A stretch of 64,000 nt of DNA from Neoactinobaculum massilliense (lineage in GTDB: Bacteria > Actinomycetota > Actinomycetes > Actinomycetales > Actinomycetaceae), in the NCBI RefSeq assembly GCF_900604955.1, contig NZ_UWPE01000001.1, positions 496,001-560,000 of the forward strand. Direction: 5' to 3'. This document shows, piece by piece, positions 1 to 7,415 of this stretch. A program made the position numbers and the translations under genes. Positions within the stretch are counted from its first letter, which is position 1. Each line of letters starts with the position of its first letter. The notes under the pieces were generated by a model, which saw nothing but the letters and a program-made list of their open reading frames with translations, did not search any database and was not told the DNA's origin.

Positions 1-681
1 CTTGGAACCCTTGACCACCACCTCCCGCACGCCGGAATCCAGCAGAACACGGGCGGCGTCGGCGGGATCCGAAGCGTCCGTGAGAATAGTGAGCTCATCG
101 CGTCCGCCGAACACGATTGTGGCGCGGTCAGCCAACGAACGAAGCGTCGCCTTCGCACGCTGAGGATCCCACAGAGAACTGCGATAGTTAATGTCGAAGG
201 AAATGGGCAGGCCCGCTTTACGGGCACAATCCACGCCGTCGTCAATAGCGGCCGCTGCTTCTTCGGAAAGCGCGGACGTAATGCCGGAAATATGAACAAT
301 CCGCGGTTCATCCTCCGCGATGGCGGTTTCCACCGAGGAGCGGTGGATATGGGAGCCGGCGGAGCTGACACGGTGGTAATCGACGACACGGCGTCCCAAC
401 CCGCCCGGATGGGTGACCAGTAGTCCGGTGGGGCGGTGATCTGAGCGGCTTACATGCTTGATATCAACGCCCTCCGCGCGCAGTCCGCGCACAATTGCGT
501 CGCCAAATGCATCTTTACCCAGGCTGCCAATCCAGGCGGCGCTGTGTCCCAGCCGCGACACGCCGATGGCCACGTTGGACTCTGCGCCGCCGAACGATAC
601 TTCGGCGTGCACGCCAGGCACCACCGCACTGGAGAGCCGTACGGACCCCATCGACTCGCCAATCGCCACAATATCCGTCAT
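1..681 (-). CDS. PfkB-family sugar kinase, 2-keto-3-deoxygluconate kinase-like (partial)
   Basis: The reverse strand is open from an ATG at 681 to the window edge, giving 227 residues; the C-terminal end is outside the window. The start MTDIVAIGES, the early glycine-rich FGGAESNVAIG and the later SFDINYRSSLW are typical of the ribokinase/PfkB fold, closest in pattern to 2-keto-3-deoxygluconate kinases, which phosphorylate KDG in hexuronate breakdown. The catalytic GxGD motif near the C-terminus is not in the window, so substrate is inferred. uxaC and a GPH sugar transporter at the other end of the window fit hexuronate use. A terminator-like hairpin separates it from pyrG upstream, so it is probably transcribed on its own. 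Confidence 0.8.
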   Translation of the reverse strand, partial: MTDIVAIGESMGSVRLSSAVVPGVHAEVSFGGAESNVAIGVSRLGHSAAWIGSLGKDAFGDAIVRGLRAEGVDIKHVSRSDHRPTGLLVTHPGGLGRRVVDYHRVSSAGSHIHRSSVETAIAEDEPRIVHISGITSALSEEAAAAIDDGVDCARKAGLPISFDINYRSSLWDPQRAKATLRSLADRATIVFGGRDELTILTDASDPADAARVLLDSGVREVVVKGSK

Positions 682-785
682 TCCTGCTCCCTTTCCTGCG
701 GCCGCTCGCCGCGCCCCTCCAACCTTACGCGACACCTGCCGGAGCAGGCTTCGATGGGCGGCGCAGTTCTCATTCCGGACGTGCT

Positions 786-822
786 CCGGGCCGATCCGTA
801 CACATGGCGCGGATCGGCCCGG
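786..822 (-). terminator. 13-bp perfect hairpin after pyrG
   Basis: Positions 786-798 and 810-822 are perfect inverted repeats (CCGGGCCGATCCG) around an 11-nt loop, just after the pyrG stop. No T-run follows on the reverse strand, which is common for actinobacterial terminators. It separates pyrG from the downstream kinase gene. Confidence 0.6.
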
Positions 823-836
823 TGACGAGTGCTGCG

Positions 837-2525
837 CTAATCCGCTTGGCCGTTTGCCTGGCGCTTTGCCGCGTGATCAATGGCCGCACGAACAAGTCCA
901 CGGAATAGGGGATTGGGGCGGGTAGGCCGCGAGGTGAACTCGGGGTGAGCCTGCGTAGCGATGAAGTAGGGATGAAGGGAACGATCCATCTCCACGTACT
1001 CGACCAGTTTGCCGTCCGGGCTGGTGCCGGACACCTGCAGCCCCACCTTCGCGAGCTGCTCGCGGTAGGCCTGGTTCACCTCGAAACGATGACGATGCCG
1101 CTCAGAGGCCTCACGTTTCCCATACAGCTCCGCCGCTAGAGAGCCCTCCGCCAGCACCGCCGGGTAGGCGCCCAGCCGCATGGTGCCGCCAAGATCGCCC
1201 TCGCCGGATACAATCTGTTTCTGCTCATCCATGGTGGCCACCACGGGGTCGGGTGTACCGGCGTCGAACTCCGTGGAATTAGCCTGCGTCAAGCCCAACA
1301 GGTTTCGGGCCGCTTCAATGACCATGACTTGGAGCCCGAGGCAGATCCCGAGGGTGGGCAGACGATGAATACGCGCAAACTGGACCGCGCCAATCTTTCC
1401 CTCGATACCGCGGATACCAAAGCCGCCCGGAACTACGATTCCGTCCACTCCGGCCAGCGCCTCAGCTGCGCCCTCCAGCGTGGCGCAGCGGTCTGCGGCC
1501 ACCCACCGGATACGAGTGCGCACGTGTTCGCCGAAGCCGCCGGCCCGGATAGCTTCCCCCACGGAGAGATAGGCGTCATGCAGATCCACGTACTTGCCAA
1601 CCAGTGCGATCTCCACCTCACCGTTTGGGTTCTCTACGCGGTCCAGCAGACGCTTCCACTGGGAAAGATCCGCCTCGCCGGGATCCAAGCTGAGCGTGCG
1701 CACAACGAATTCGTCCAGTCCCTGCGCATGCAGGACCATGGGGACCTTATAGATCGAATCCGCGTCTGGGCACTCCACCACATGGTCCACACCGGTCATG
1801 AGGGAGATCTTTTCCTTCATGGAGGCGGGAATACTCATCTCGGCCCGGCACACGAGCGCGTCGGGCGTGATGCCGATGGAGCGCAGCGCTGCCACAGAAT
1901 GCTGGGTGGGCTTGGTCTTCAGTTCTCCGGCGGAGCGGAGATAGGGCACCAGAGACACGTGAACGAACGCCACGTTTCCGCGTCCGAGCCGGGCACGCAC
2001 CTGGCGGGCGGCTTCAAGGAAGGGCTGGGATTCGATATCGCCGACGGTGCCGCCGATCTCCGTAATAATGATGTCAACGTTCGGGGCGGCCTGTGCGCGC
2101 ATCCGCCGAATGATCTCGTTCGTGATGTGGGGGATGACCTGCACGGTTTGTCCCAGGAACTTGCCTTCGCGTTCCTTGCGGATTACTTCGGAGTAGACCT
2201 GTCCGGTGGTGGCGTTGGCCGCGCCGGAGAGTGAGACATCGAGGAAGCGCTCGTAATGGCCGATATCCAGGTCAGTTTCAGCGCCGTCGTCGGTAACAAA
2301 TACTTCGCCGTGCTGGAACGGGTTCATGGTGCCAGGATCCACATTGATGTAAGGGTCCAGTTTTTGCATAACAACGTTGAAGCCCCGGGCGCGCAGAAGG
2401 TGCCCGAGGCTTGATGCGGTAATGCCCTTACCGAGGGAAGAAACTACGCCACCTGTAATAAATACGTGCTTGGTGACCTTCGTGGTATCAGCTGGCGCTC
2501 CAGCGCCCGTGTCATTTGTGCTCAC
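837..2525 (-). CDS. pyrG: CTP synthase
   Basis: A 562-residue glutamine-hydrolysing CTP synthase, which aminates UTP to CTP with ATP. The N-terminal synthetase domain opens with [14 protein letters not shown], the ATP loop, followed by [20 protein letters not shown]. The C-terminal class I glutaminase domain contains GICLGLQ with the nucleophilic Cys and HPEF with the catalytic His and Glu. Length is normal for the family. The start is a GTG preceded by a GAAGG ribosome site. It lies 60 bases after deoA on the same strand, so the two pyrimidine genes may be co-transcribed. Confidence 0.97.
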   Translation of the reverse strand: MSTNDTGAGAPADTTKVTKHVFITGGVVSSLGKGITASSLGHLLRARGFNVVMQKLDPYINVDPGTMNPFQHGEVFVTDDGAETDLDIGHYERFLDVSLSGAANATTGQVYSEVIRKEREGKFLGQTVQVIPHITNEIIRRMRAQAAPNVDIIITEIGGTVGDIESQPFLEAARQVRARLGRGNVAFVHVSLVPYLRSAGELKTKPTQHSVAALRSIGITPDALVCRAEMSIPASMKEKISLMTGVDHVVECPDADSIYKVPMVLHAQGLDEFVVRTLSLDPGEADLSQWKRLLDRVENPNGEVEIALVGKYVDLHDAYLSVGEAIRAGGFGEHVRTRIRWVAADRCATLEGAAEALAGVDGIVVPGGFGIRGIEGKIGAVQFARIHRLPTLGICLGLQVMVIEAARNLLGLTQANSTEFDAGTPDPVVATMDEQKQIVSGEGDLGGTMRLGAYPAVLAEGSLAAELYGKREASERHRHRFEVNQAYREQLAKVGLQVSGTSPDGKLVEYVEMDRSLHPYFIATQAHPEFTSRPTRPNPLFRGLVRAAIDHAAKRQANGQAD

Positions 2526-2585
2526 GGGCCTTCAGAATATCGCGCTGTACGTCCGTGTAGGAAGAGCCGAATAGTGGGCTGGCTG

Positions 2586-3857
2586 CTATTTCACCTCCTC
2601 ATAAATGAGTGTGCGCGGCGCGGGGGCTTCCGGTCCGATCTCCAGACCGGAAGCGATGGCATCGATCGCCGCATCGAAGCGTTCCGGCGTGTCTGTGTGC
2701 AGCGTAAGAATCGGCTCTCCTGCGTGCACGTATTCTCCATAGGTACGGCGAATCTGAATGCCAGCACCCGCCTGAACCGGATCCTCTTTGCGGGCCCTTC
2801 CGGCGCCAAGCCGCCATGATGCCGTGCCGAGGGCGAGTGCGTCCATCCGGGTGATAAACCCGTCCTTCTGCGCAAGTACATCCTGGGTGCGGGCGGCGCG
2901 GGGCAGTGGAGCATCCGGATCCCCGCCCTGGGCCCGCACCATCGCCCGCCAGGTAGCCATGGCGCGGCCATCCTTGAGCGCGGCGGCAGGATCAGCCTGG
3001 ATACCGCTCACCTCCAGCATGCGACGGGCAAAAAGCGTGATTTCTTCGGTGAGGTCTGCCGGGCCATGCCCGGAGAGAATGTCTAGTGTTTCCTCAATCT
3101 CTAGGGCGTTTCCGATGGCCCGGCCGAGGGGCACATTCATATCCGTGATAATGGCGGAGGTATGCACGCCGGAGGCGTTGCCCAGGTCTACCATGGTGCG
3201 CGCCAGCGTGCGGGCGGCGTCCAGATTCTTCATGAATGCGCCGCTGCCCACTTTGACATCAATAATGAGTGAATCGGCACCGGCCGCAATCTTCTTGGAC
3301 ATGATTGAGGAGGCCGTAAGTGGCACGGATTCCACTGTGGCGGTCACATCCCGCAGCGCGTAGAGTTTTTTATCCGCGGGCACCACATTGCCGCTGGCGC
3401 CGGCGATAATGACACCCACGCTACGCAGATTTGCCACCATCTCCTCGGCGCTGAGTTCCACGCGGTAACCGGGGATCGATTCGAGTTTGTCCAGTGTTCC
3501 ACCCGTATGCGCGAGGCCGCGGCCCGACAGCATGGGTACCGCCACGCCGAAGGAGGCCACCAGCGGGGCAAGAGTAAGCGACACCTTGTCACCTACACCG
3601 CCGGTTGAGTGCTTATCCGCAGTAACACGGCCGAGCATGCTCCAATCCATGCTCTCACCCGTATCAATCATGGCGTGTGTCCAGTCCACAGTTTCCCGCG
3701 TGGTCATGCCGCGCAGAAAAATTGCCATGGCCAGCGCGGACATCTGTTCCTCGGCCACCGTGCCATCGGTATAGGCGGAAACCACCCACTTAATCTGGGC
3801 CGTGCTCAGTTCCTCGCCGTCGCGCTTTGCCCGGATAATACTCACCGCGTCAAACAT
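2586..3857 (-). CDS. deoA: Thymidine / pyrimidine-nucleoside phosphorylase
   Basis: A 423-residue enzyme that splits thymidine (and possibly uridine) with phosphate to base plus (deoxy)ribose-1-phosphate. The signature DKHSTGGVGDKVSLTLAPL is present near residue 80, as is GRGLAHTGGTLDKLESIPG. The C-terminal lobe (EDPVQAGAGIQIRRTYGEYV) matches the PYNP-C domain. It is divergent from cdd across a 190-base intergenic region and upstream of pyrG, forming a pyrimidine salvage group. Whether it is strictly thymidine-specific cannot be told from the sequence. Confidence 0.95.
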   Translation of the reverse strand: MFDAVSIIRAKRDGEELSTAQIKWVVSAYTDGTVAEEQMSALAMAIFLRGMTTRETVDWTHAMIDTGESMDWSMLGRVTADKHSTGGVGDKVSLTLAPLVASFGVAVPMLSGRGLAHTGGTLDKLESIPGYRVELSAEEMVANLRSVGVIIAGASGNVVPADKKLYALRDVTATVESVPLTASSIMSKKIAAGADSLIIDVKVGSGAFMKNLDAARTLARTMVDLGNASGVHTSAIITDMNVPLGRAIGNALEIEETLDILSGHGPADLTEEITLFARRMLEVSGIQADPAAALKDGRAMATWRAMVRAQGGDPDAPLPRAARTQDVLAQKDGFITRMDALALGTASWRLGAGRARKEDPVQAGAGIQIRRTYGEYVHAGEPILTLHTDTPERFDAAIDAIASGLEIGPEAPAPRTLIYEEVK

Positions 3858-3909
3858 GTATGCTCCCCTCGCTGCGGGCCCATCCCGGCCCGTGTCCCTC
3901 TAGGCTACC

Positions 3910-3981
3910 GGTACGCTCCGACGTGCGTGGGCGAGAGTGAGTGCGGGAGCGCTGTCGCCTGGTACGCTCCGACGGGCGTAG
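3910..3981. repeat. Direct repeat in the deoA-cdd intergenic region
   Basis: GGTACGCTCCGACGTGCGTGG at 3910-3930 recurs as a near-copy at 3961-3981 with two differences, 51 bases apart on the same strand. It lies between the divergent deoA and cdd genes, so it could be a pair of regulator sites on the same DNA face (about five helical turns). No regulator gene is nearby. Confidence 0.5.
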
Positions 3982-4024
3982 ACGGAAGCCATATGGAGAG
4001 CACATGCGGCGCGGCAGCGTGTCG

Positions 4025-4030
4025 TAGTAT
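4025..4030 (+). promoter_or_regulatory. Candidate -10 element of cdd
   Basis: TAGTAT lies 18 bases before the cdd ATG, followed by the ribosome site AAAGGAGAA. No convincing -35 box is visible at the expected distance. Confidence 0.4.
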
Positions 4031-4048
4031 CACCACAAAAGGAGAAGT

Positions 4049-4441
4049 ATGACGTCAAATCTGTTAAGCCGCGCCCGTGCCGCAGCCCATCACGCCTATG
4101 TGCCCTATTCCCATTTCGCCGTGGGGGCCGCCGTACGCACCACTACCGGTGACATATTTATTGGATGCAATGTGGAAAACGCGGCACTCGGCGAAACGAT
4201 CTGTGCGGAGCGTAACGCCGTGACCACGGCGGTGGCGCAGCTGGGGCCGGAGATGCGCGTGGATACCATCGCGATCGTTGGGCTCGGCGCCGCGCCATGC
4301 TGGCCGTGCGGGGCCTGCCGTCAGGTGCTGCGGGAGTTTGGCGTTCGCCGCGTTCTCGTGGAAAACGAGAAGGGACAGCCGGCCGAATTGAGCCTCGAGG
4401 ATTTGCTGCCACGTTCCTTCGGTCCGGACGCGTTGGCGTAG
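4049..4441 (+). CDS. cdd: Cytidine deaminase
   Basis: A 130-residue homotetrameric-type cytidine deaminase that converts cytidine or deoxycytidine to uridine forms in the cytosol. The zinc site is clear: ICAERNA supplies one Cys ligand and the catalytic Glu, and PCGACRQVL supplies the other two Cys. VPYSHFAVGAA and GCNVENAALG are the substrate-binding segments. The ATG is preceded by AAAGGAG. With deoA and pyrG it completes a pyrimidine salvage cluster. Confidence 0.97.
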   Translation: MTSNLLSRARAAAHHAYVPYSHFAVGAAVRTTTGDIFIGCNVENAALGETICAERNAVTTAVAQLGPEMRVDTIAIVGLGAAPCWPCGACRQVLREFGVRRVLVENEKGQPAELSLEDLLPRSFGPDALA

Positions 4442-4626
4442 AACAACCGCGGGTGCGAACGACGTCGTCAAGTCCAGTCCAATCCCGGGAACGCCACCCC
4501 GTTACCACGCATACGCGGGGCGCCGAAATGGCGGCGTCGTGCGGGTAGGGCACCCTTACCTTCCTAGTGCCATGCGGAAATAGTTGAGAAAATAAGTTCT
4601 TCAAGGGGCGACCCTAAGGAGGACTG
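4442..4626. promoter_or_regulatory. Intergenic region before the first P1B ATPase
   Basis: This stretch holds the palindrome ACGACGTCGT (4459-4468), an inverted pair AGGG-CA-CCCT near 4548-4557, and a quasi-palindrome TTGAGAA-N6-TTCTTCAA at 4584-4604 just before the ribosome site AAGGAGG. Such elements are plausible metal- or redox-regulator sites, but no regulator can be assigned from sequence alone. Confidence 0.35.
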
Positions 4627-6495
4627 ATGGACCGCATAAGAAGGTATCCGTGGGTGGCGCTCACCCTGATCTCGCTGATCGTGGACGTTCTCGCGCACTT
4701 CACGGGGCTCACCACCGTCGAAGCATGGGTAGCCATAGTGGTTGGTGGGACCGTTGCCATCAGTGTTTCCGTGGGGATGGTACGAGACCTCCTGACCGGA
4801 CACTGGGGTATCGATATTCTGGCGGTGAGCGCCATTGTGGCCACGCTACTGGTGGGCGAATACCTGGCCGCGCTCGTGGTGTGCCTCATGATTACGGGCG
4901 GGGAGGCGCTTGAGGATTACGCGTCCGGCCGCGCTACCCGGAGCCTGCACGCGTTGCTTGAGCGCGCACCACAGGTGGCTCACCGCGTGGAGGCAGACGG
5001 GTCGCTCACGGATATCGCCGTACAGGAGGTGGCCATCGGGGACACCGTGCTGGTACGCCCCGCCGAGGTGGTGCCGGTGGACGGCGTCATGGTAGCCGGG
5101 ACGGACAGCGCGGCCGCGGAGTTTGATCTCTCCTCCCTCACCGGCGAATCTCTCCCCGTCACAAAGTACACGGGAGATGAGGTACTTTCCGGTTCGCTCA
5201 ACGGCACCACAGCGGTGCGGCTGCGTGCCACCGCGAGTGCCGCCGATTCCCAGTACGCCCGCATCCTGGACCTGGTGCGCAGCGCGGCGGAAAGCCGCGC
5301 GCCCATGGTGCGATTGGCGGACAGATACGCGGTGCCGTTCACGGTGATCGCCTACGCCATTGGCATTGCCGCGTGGGTGGTGGCCGGGGATCCGGTACGT
5401 TTCGCCGAGGTGCTGGTAGTGGCTACACCATGTCCGCTGCTCATTGCGGCACCGGTGGCGTTCCTGGGCGGCATGTCACGGGCGGCGGGGGAGGGCGTCA
5501 TCGTGAAAAACGGTGGCACCATTGAAACCCTGGGCATCATTAAGTCCGCCGCCTTTGATAAGACCGGAACACTAACGTACGGCAAGCCTCAGTTGATAAG
5601 CATTCAGCCGATGGGGATGAGCGAGGACGAGCTACTGCGTGTGGCCGCGTCCGCCGAACAGTATTCGGTCCACGTACTCGCGGCCCCCATCTGCGCAGCG
5701 GCTGAGGAACGCGGACTGAAACTCGCGGCCGCACCGGACGCGCAGGAAGTAGCCACGAAGGGCATAACCGCGCACATCAACGGTGCACGCGTGATCGTAG
5801 GGAATCGGAAATTCGTGGCCGAACATGCCGGTGAGGTGGCGCCCGCCGCAATCGACGCCGGTCAGACCGCCGTATACGTATCGATCGATGGCCGCTTCGC
5901 CGGGGCGCTCGTACTCGCGGATGCGGTACGCACAAACGCGGGGTGCACGCTCGCGGCACTCGATGATCTCGGGGTGCGGGAGCGCATGATGCTCACCGGC
6001 GACACCGGTGCCACCGCCACACGCGTCGCCCAGCAAACCGGCATCACGGACGTGGAAGCAGAACTCCTCCCAGAGGACAAAGTGCGCGCCGTACGCGAGG
6101 CTGAGCCCAAGCCCGTCATGATGGTGGGCGACGGCGTCAACGACGCGCCGGTACTCGCCGTGGCGGACGTTGGGGTGGCAATGGGCGCTCGCGGTTCCAC
6201 GGCCGCCAGCGAAACCGCGGACGTGGTAATCGTGAAGGATGACATTTCGAAGGTTGCGGTTGCCGTAGCTATCGGTCAGAACACGCTCAGGGTGGCCAAG
6301 GAATCCATCCTGGTGGGCATTGTTCTCTCCGTCGTTCTGATGGTGGTGGCCGCTTTTGGTGTGATTCCAGCGATTGTGGGCGCGCTGTTACAAGAGGTGG
6401 TGGATGTGGTCTCGATCCTTAACGCGCTGCGGTCCATGAAGGAGGGCGATGCCGAGGTGCGGGTCCGGGCGCGGTTAGCGACCGGGATCCGGTGA
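4627..6495 (+). CDS. Heavy-metal P1B-type ATPase with TPCP ion-site motif
   Basis: A 622-residue membrane ATPase without an N-terminal metal-binding domain. The actuator-loop LTGES is at about 171-175, the transmembrane ion motif TPCP at 267-270, the phosphorylation site DKTGT at 311-315, and the hinge GDGVND near 500. The metal is unknown: TPC-type P1B pumps are poorly characterised. The usual SEHPL motif of the nucleotide-binding domain reads SVHVL (347-351), so the hallmark Pro after His is replaced by Val. Start is the ATG after AAGGAGG. The gene is followed by a hairpin shared with the convergent DoxX gene. Confidence 0.9.
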   Translation: MDRIRRYPWVALTLISLIVDVLAHFTGLTTVEAWVAIVVGGTVAISVSVGMVRDLLTGHWGIDILAVSAIVATLLVGEYLAALVVCLMITGGEALEDYASGRATRSLHALLERAPQVAHRVEADGSLTDIAVQEVAIGDTVLVRPAEVVPVDGVMVAGTDSAAAEFDLSSLTGESLPVTKYTGDEVLSGSLNGTTAVRLRATASAADSQYARILDLVRSAAESRAPMVRLADRYAVPFTVIAYAIGIAAWVVAGDPVRFAEVLVVATPCPLLIAAPVAFLGGMSRAAGEGVIVKNGGTIETLGIIKSAAFDKTGTLTYGKPQLISIQPMGMSEDELLRVAASAEQYSVHVLAAPICAAAEERGLKLAAAPDAQEVATKGITAHINGARVIVGNRKFVAEHAGEVAPAAIDAGQTAVYVSIDGRFAGALVLADAVRTNAGCTLAALDDLGVRERMMLTGDTGATATRVAQQTGITDVEAELLPEDKVRAVREAEPKPVMMVGDGVNDAPVLAVADVGVAMGARGSTAASETADVVIVKDDISKVAVAVAIGQNTLRVAKESILVGIVLSVVLMVVAAFGVIPAIVGALLQEVVDVVSILNALRSMKEGDAEVRVRARLATGIR

Positions 6496-6511
6496 GGCGA
6501 TGCCCGGGCAT

Positions 6512-6545
6512 AAAAAGGGCGCCACGAGCCCGGCCCGTGGCGCCC
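6512..6545 (-). terminator. Intrinsic terminator of the DoxX gene
   Basis: GGGCGCCACG (6517-6526) pairs perfectly with 6536-6545 around a 9-nt loop. Five A at 6512-6516 become a U-run on the reverse strand, giving a classical terminator for the DoxX gene; it can also stop the convergent ATPase transcript. Confidence 0.8.
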
Positions 6546-6557
6546 CGTGAAAGTAGG

Positions 6558-6968
6558 CTACTTAGCTGCCTTCTTTGCTGTCAGGGAACCGGTGGCCACC
6601 GCGAGGAGGCCACCCACATAGGCGCCGTTCCGAAGGAACCCGGTGAGGTGCTCCTGGAATTCAGCCCCTGAGTGCTTCCAGAACGGGTGGCCAACAACGG
6701 TGGTAGGAATCAGGTTCGCCAGGAGCCCCAGCGCGGAAAGGCGCGGCAGAATGCCCAGGGCCATGGTGGCCCCGCCGAGCGCCAGGGTGTCCGCGTGAAG
6801 GAGAGCGAGCTGCTTACCGGTAACGCTCAGGCCCGTGGTGTCATTTACCTTGTCCGCCATACCCTCGAGAGCCGGCGCAATGCGGTCGGCGTGGCTCCGA
6901 GCACCAATGCCGCCAGCAATGAGCGGAGCGGCCACGAGTGAGCGAATGACAAAATTCTTCAGAGACAT
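6558..6968 (-). CDS. DoxX-family membrane protein
   Basis: A 136-residue small integral membrane protein with about four hydrophobic segments, rich in Gly and Ala. The pattern LGGATMALGILPRLSALGL followed by HPFWKHSG is typical of the DoxX/SURF4-like family, several of which help handle thiol or oxidative stress. The exact role here is unknown. Upstream, at 6976-6987, is the short inverted repeat CCAAT-CT-ATTGG. It sits between two metal ATPases, suggesting a stress or metal context. Confidence 0.8.
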   Translation of the reverse strand: MSLKNFVIRSLVAAPLIAGGIGARSHADRIAPALEGMADKVNDTTGLSVTGKQLALLHADTLALGGATMALGILPRLSALGLLANLIPTTVVGHPFWKHSGAEFQEHLTGFLRNGAYVGGLLAVATGSLTAKKAAK

Positions 6969-7115
6969 GCTCAGTCCAATCTATTGGTGATTCGGCGCGG
7001 CGCTGTGAGGTCCAGACGTCAAATCAAAACTGGCGCATTTCGCGCTTGTCCCTCTTATCATGTCACCTTCGCGCCTCTAGTTGCGCCGCTGGGAGCGAAC
7101 GGGACTCTGCCGGGC

Positions 7116-7129
7116 TTGATCCCCGTCAA
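7116..7129. promoter_or_regulatory. FNR-box-like palindrome before the CopZ-like/ATPase operon
   Basis: TTGAT-CCCC-GTCAA matches the FNR consensus (TTGAT-N4-ATCAA) except for one base. With flanks it forms CTTGA-N6-TCAAG (7115-7130), a perfect inverted repeat. It lies 58 bases before the chaperone ATG. A Crp/Fnr-family gene sits at the end of this operon, making it the likely binder; that link is inference. Confidence 0.5.
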
Positions 7130-7187
7130 GGTACCAGCATCCGCTCATCCGTACCTTTCATGGTGTTCACAGAGAGAAAGGAACATC

Positions 7188-7415
7188 ATGAGCAACGTCG
7201 TCACCACCAAATTCCGTGCTGAAGGCTTCGCCTGCCCCTCCTGCGTCTCCAAGCCGGAGGGCGCACTTAAGAAGATGGATGGTGTGGAGAATGCCACCGT
7301 CCACTACGCCACTTCGCGTTTTGAGGTGACGCATGATCCGGCGGTTGCCTCCACCGACTCCATCCTCGACACGGTTGCCAAGACCGGCTACTCCGCACGT
7401 CCTATGGGCCGCTAA
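7188..7415 (+). CDS. Heavy-metal-associated (CopZ-like) metallochaperone
   Basis: A 75-residue HMA-domain protein. The metal-binding loop FACPSCVSKPEG carries the CxxC pair, followed by the usual LKKMDGVENATVHY strand-helix pattern. It would carry a soft metal such as copper, or zinc/cadmium, to the adjacent ATPase. I chose the ATG at 7188 because GAGAAAGGA precedes it; the longer reading frame from 6984 lacks support. The stop codon directly abuts the ATPase ATG at 7416, so the two are almost certainly translated together. Confidence 0.88.
   Translation: MSNVVTTKFRAEGFACPSCVSKPEGALKKMDGVENATVHYATSRFEVTHDPAVASTDSILDTVAKTGYSARPMGR

Noticed and set aside
1329-2234. Long forward frame opposite pyrG
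   Set aside because: It is the antisense shadow of a certain gene in GC-rich DNA.
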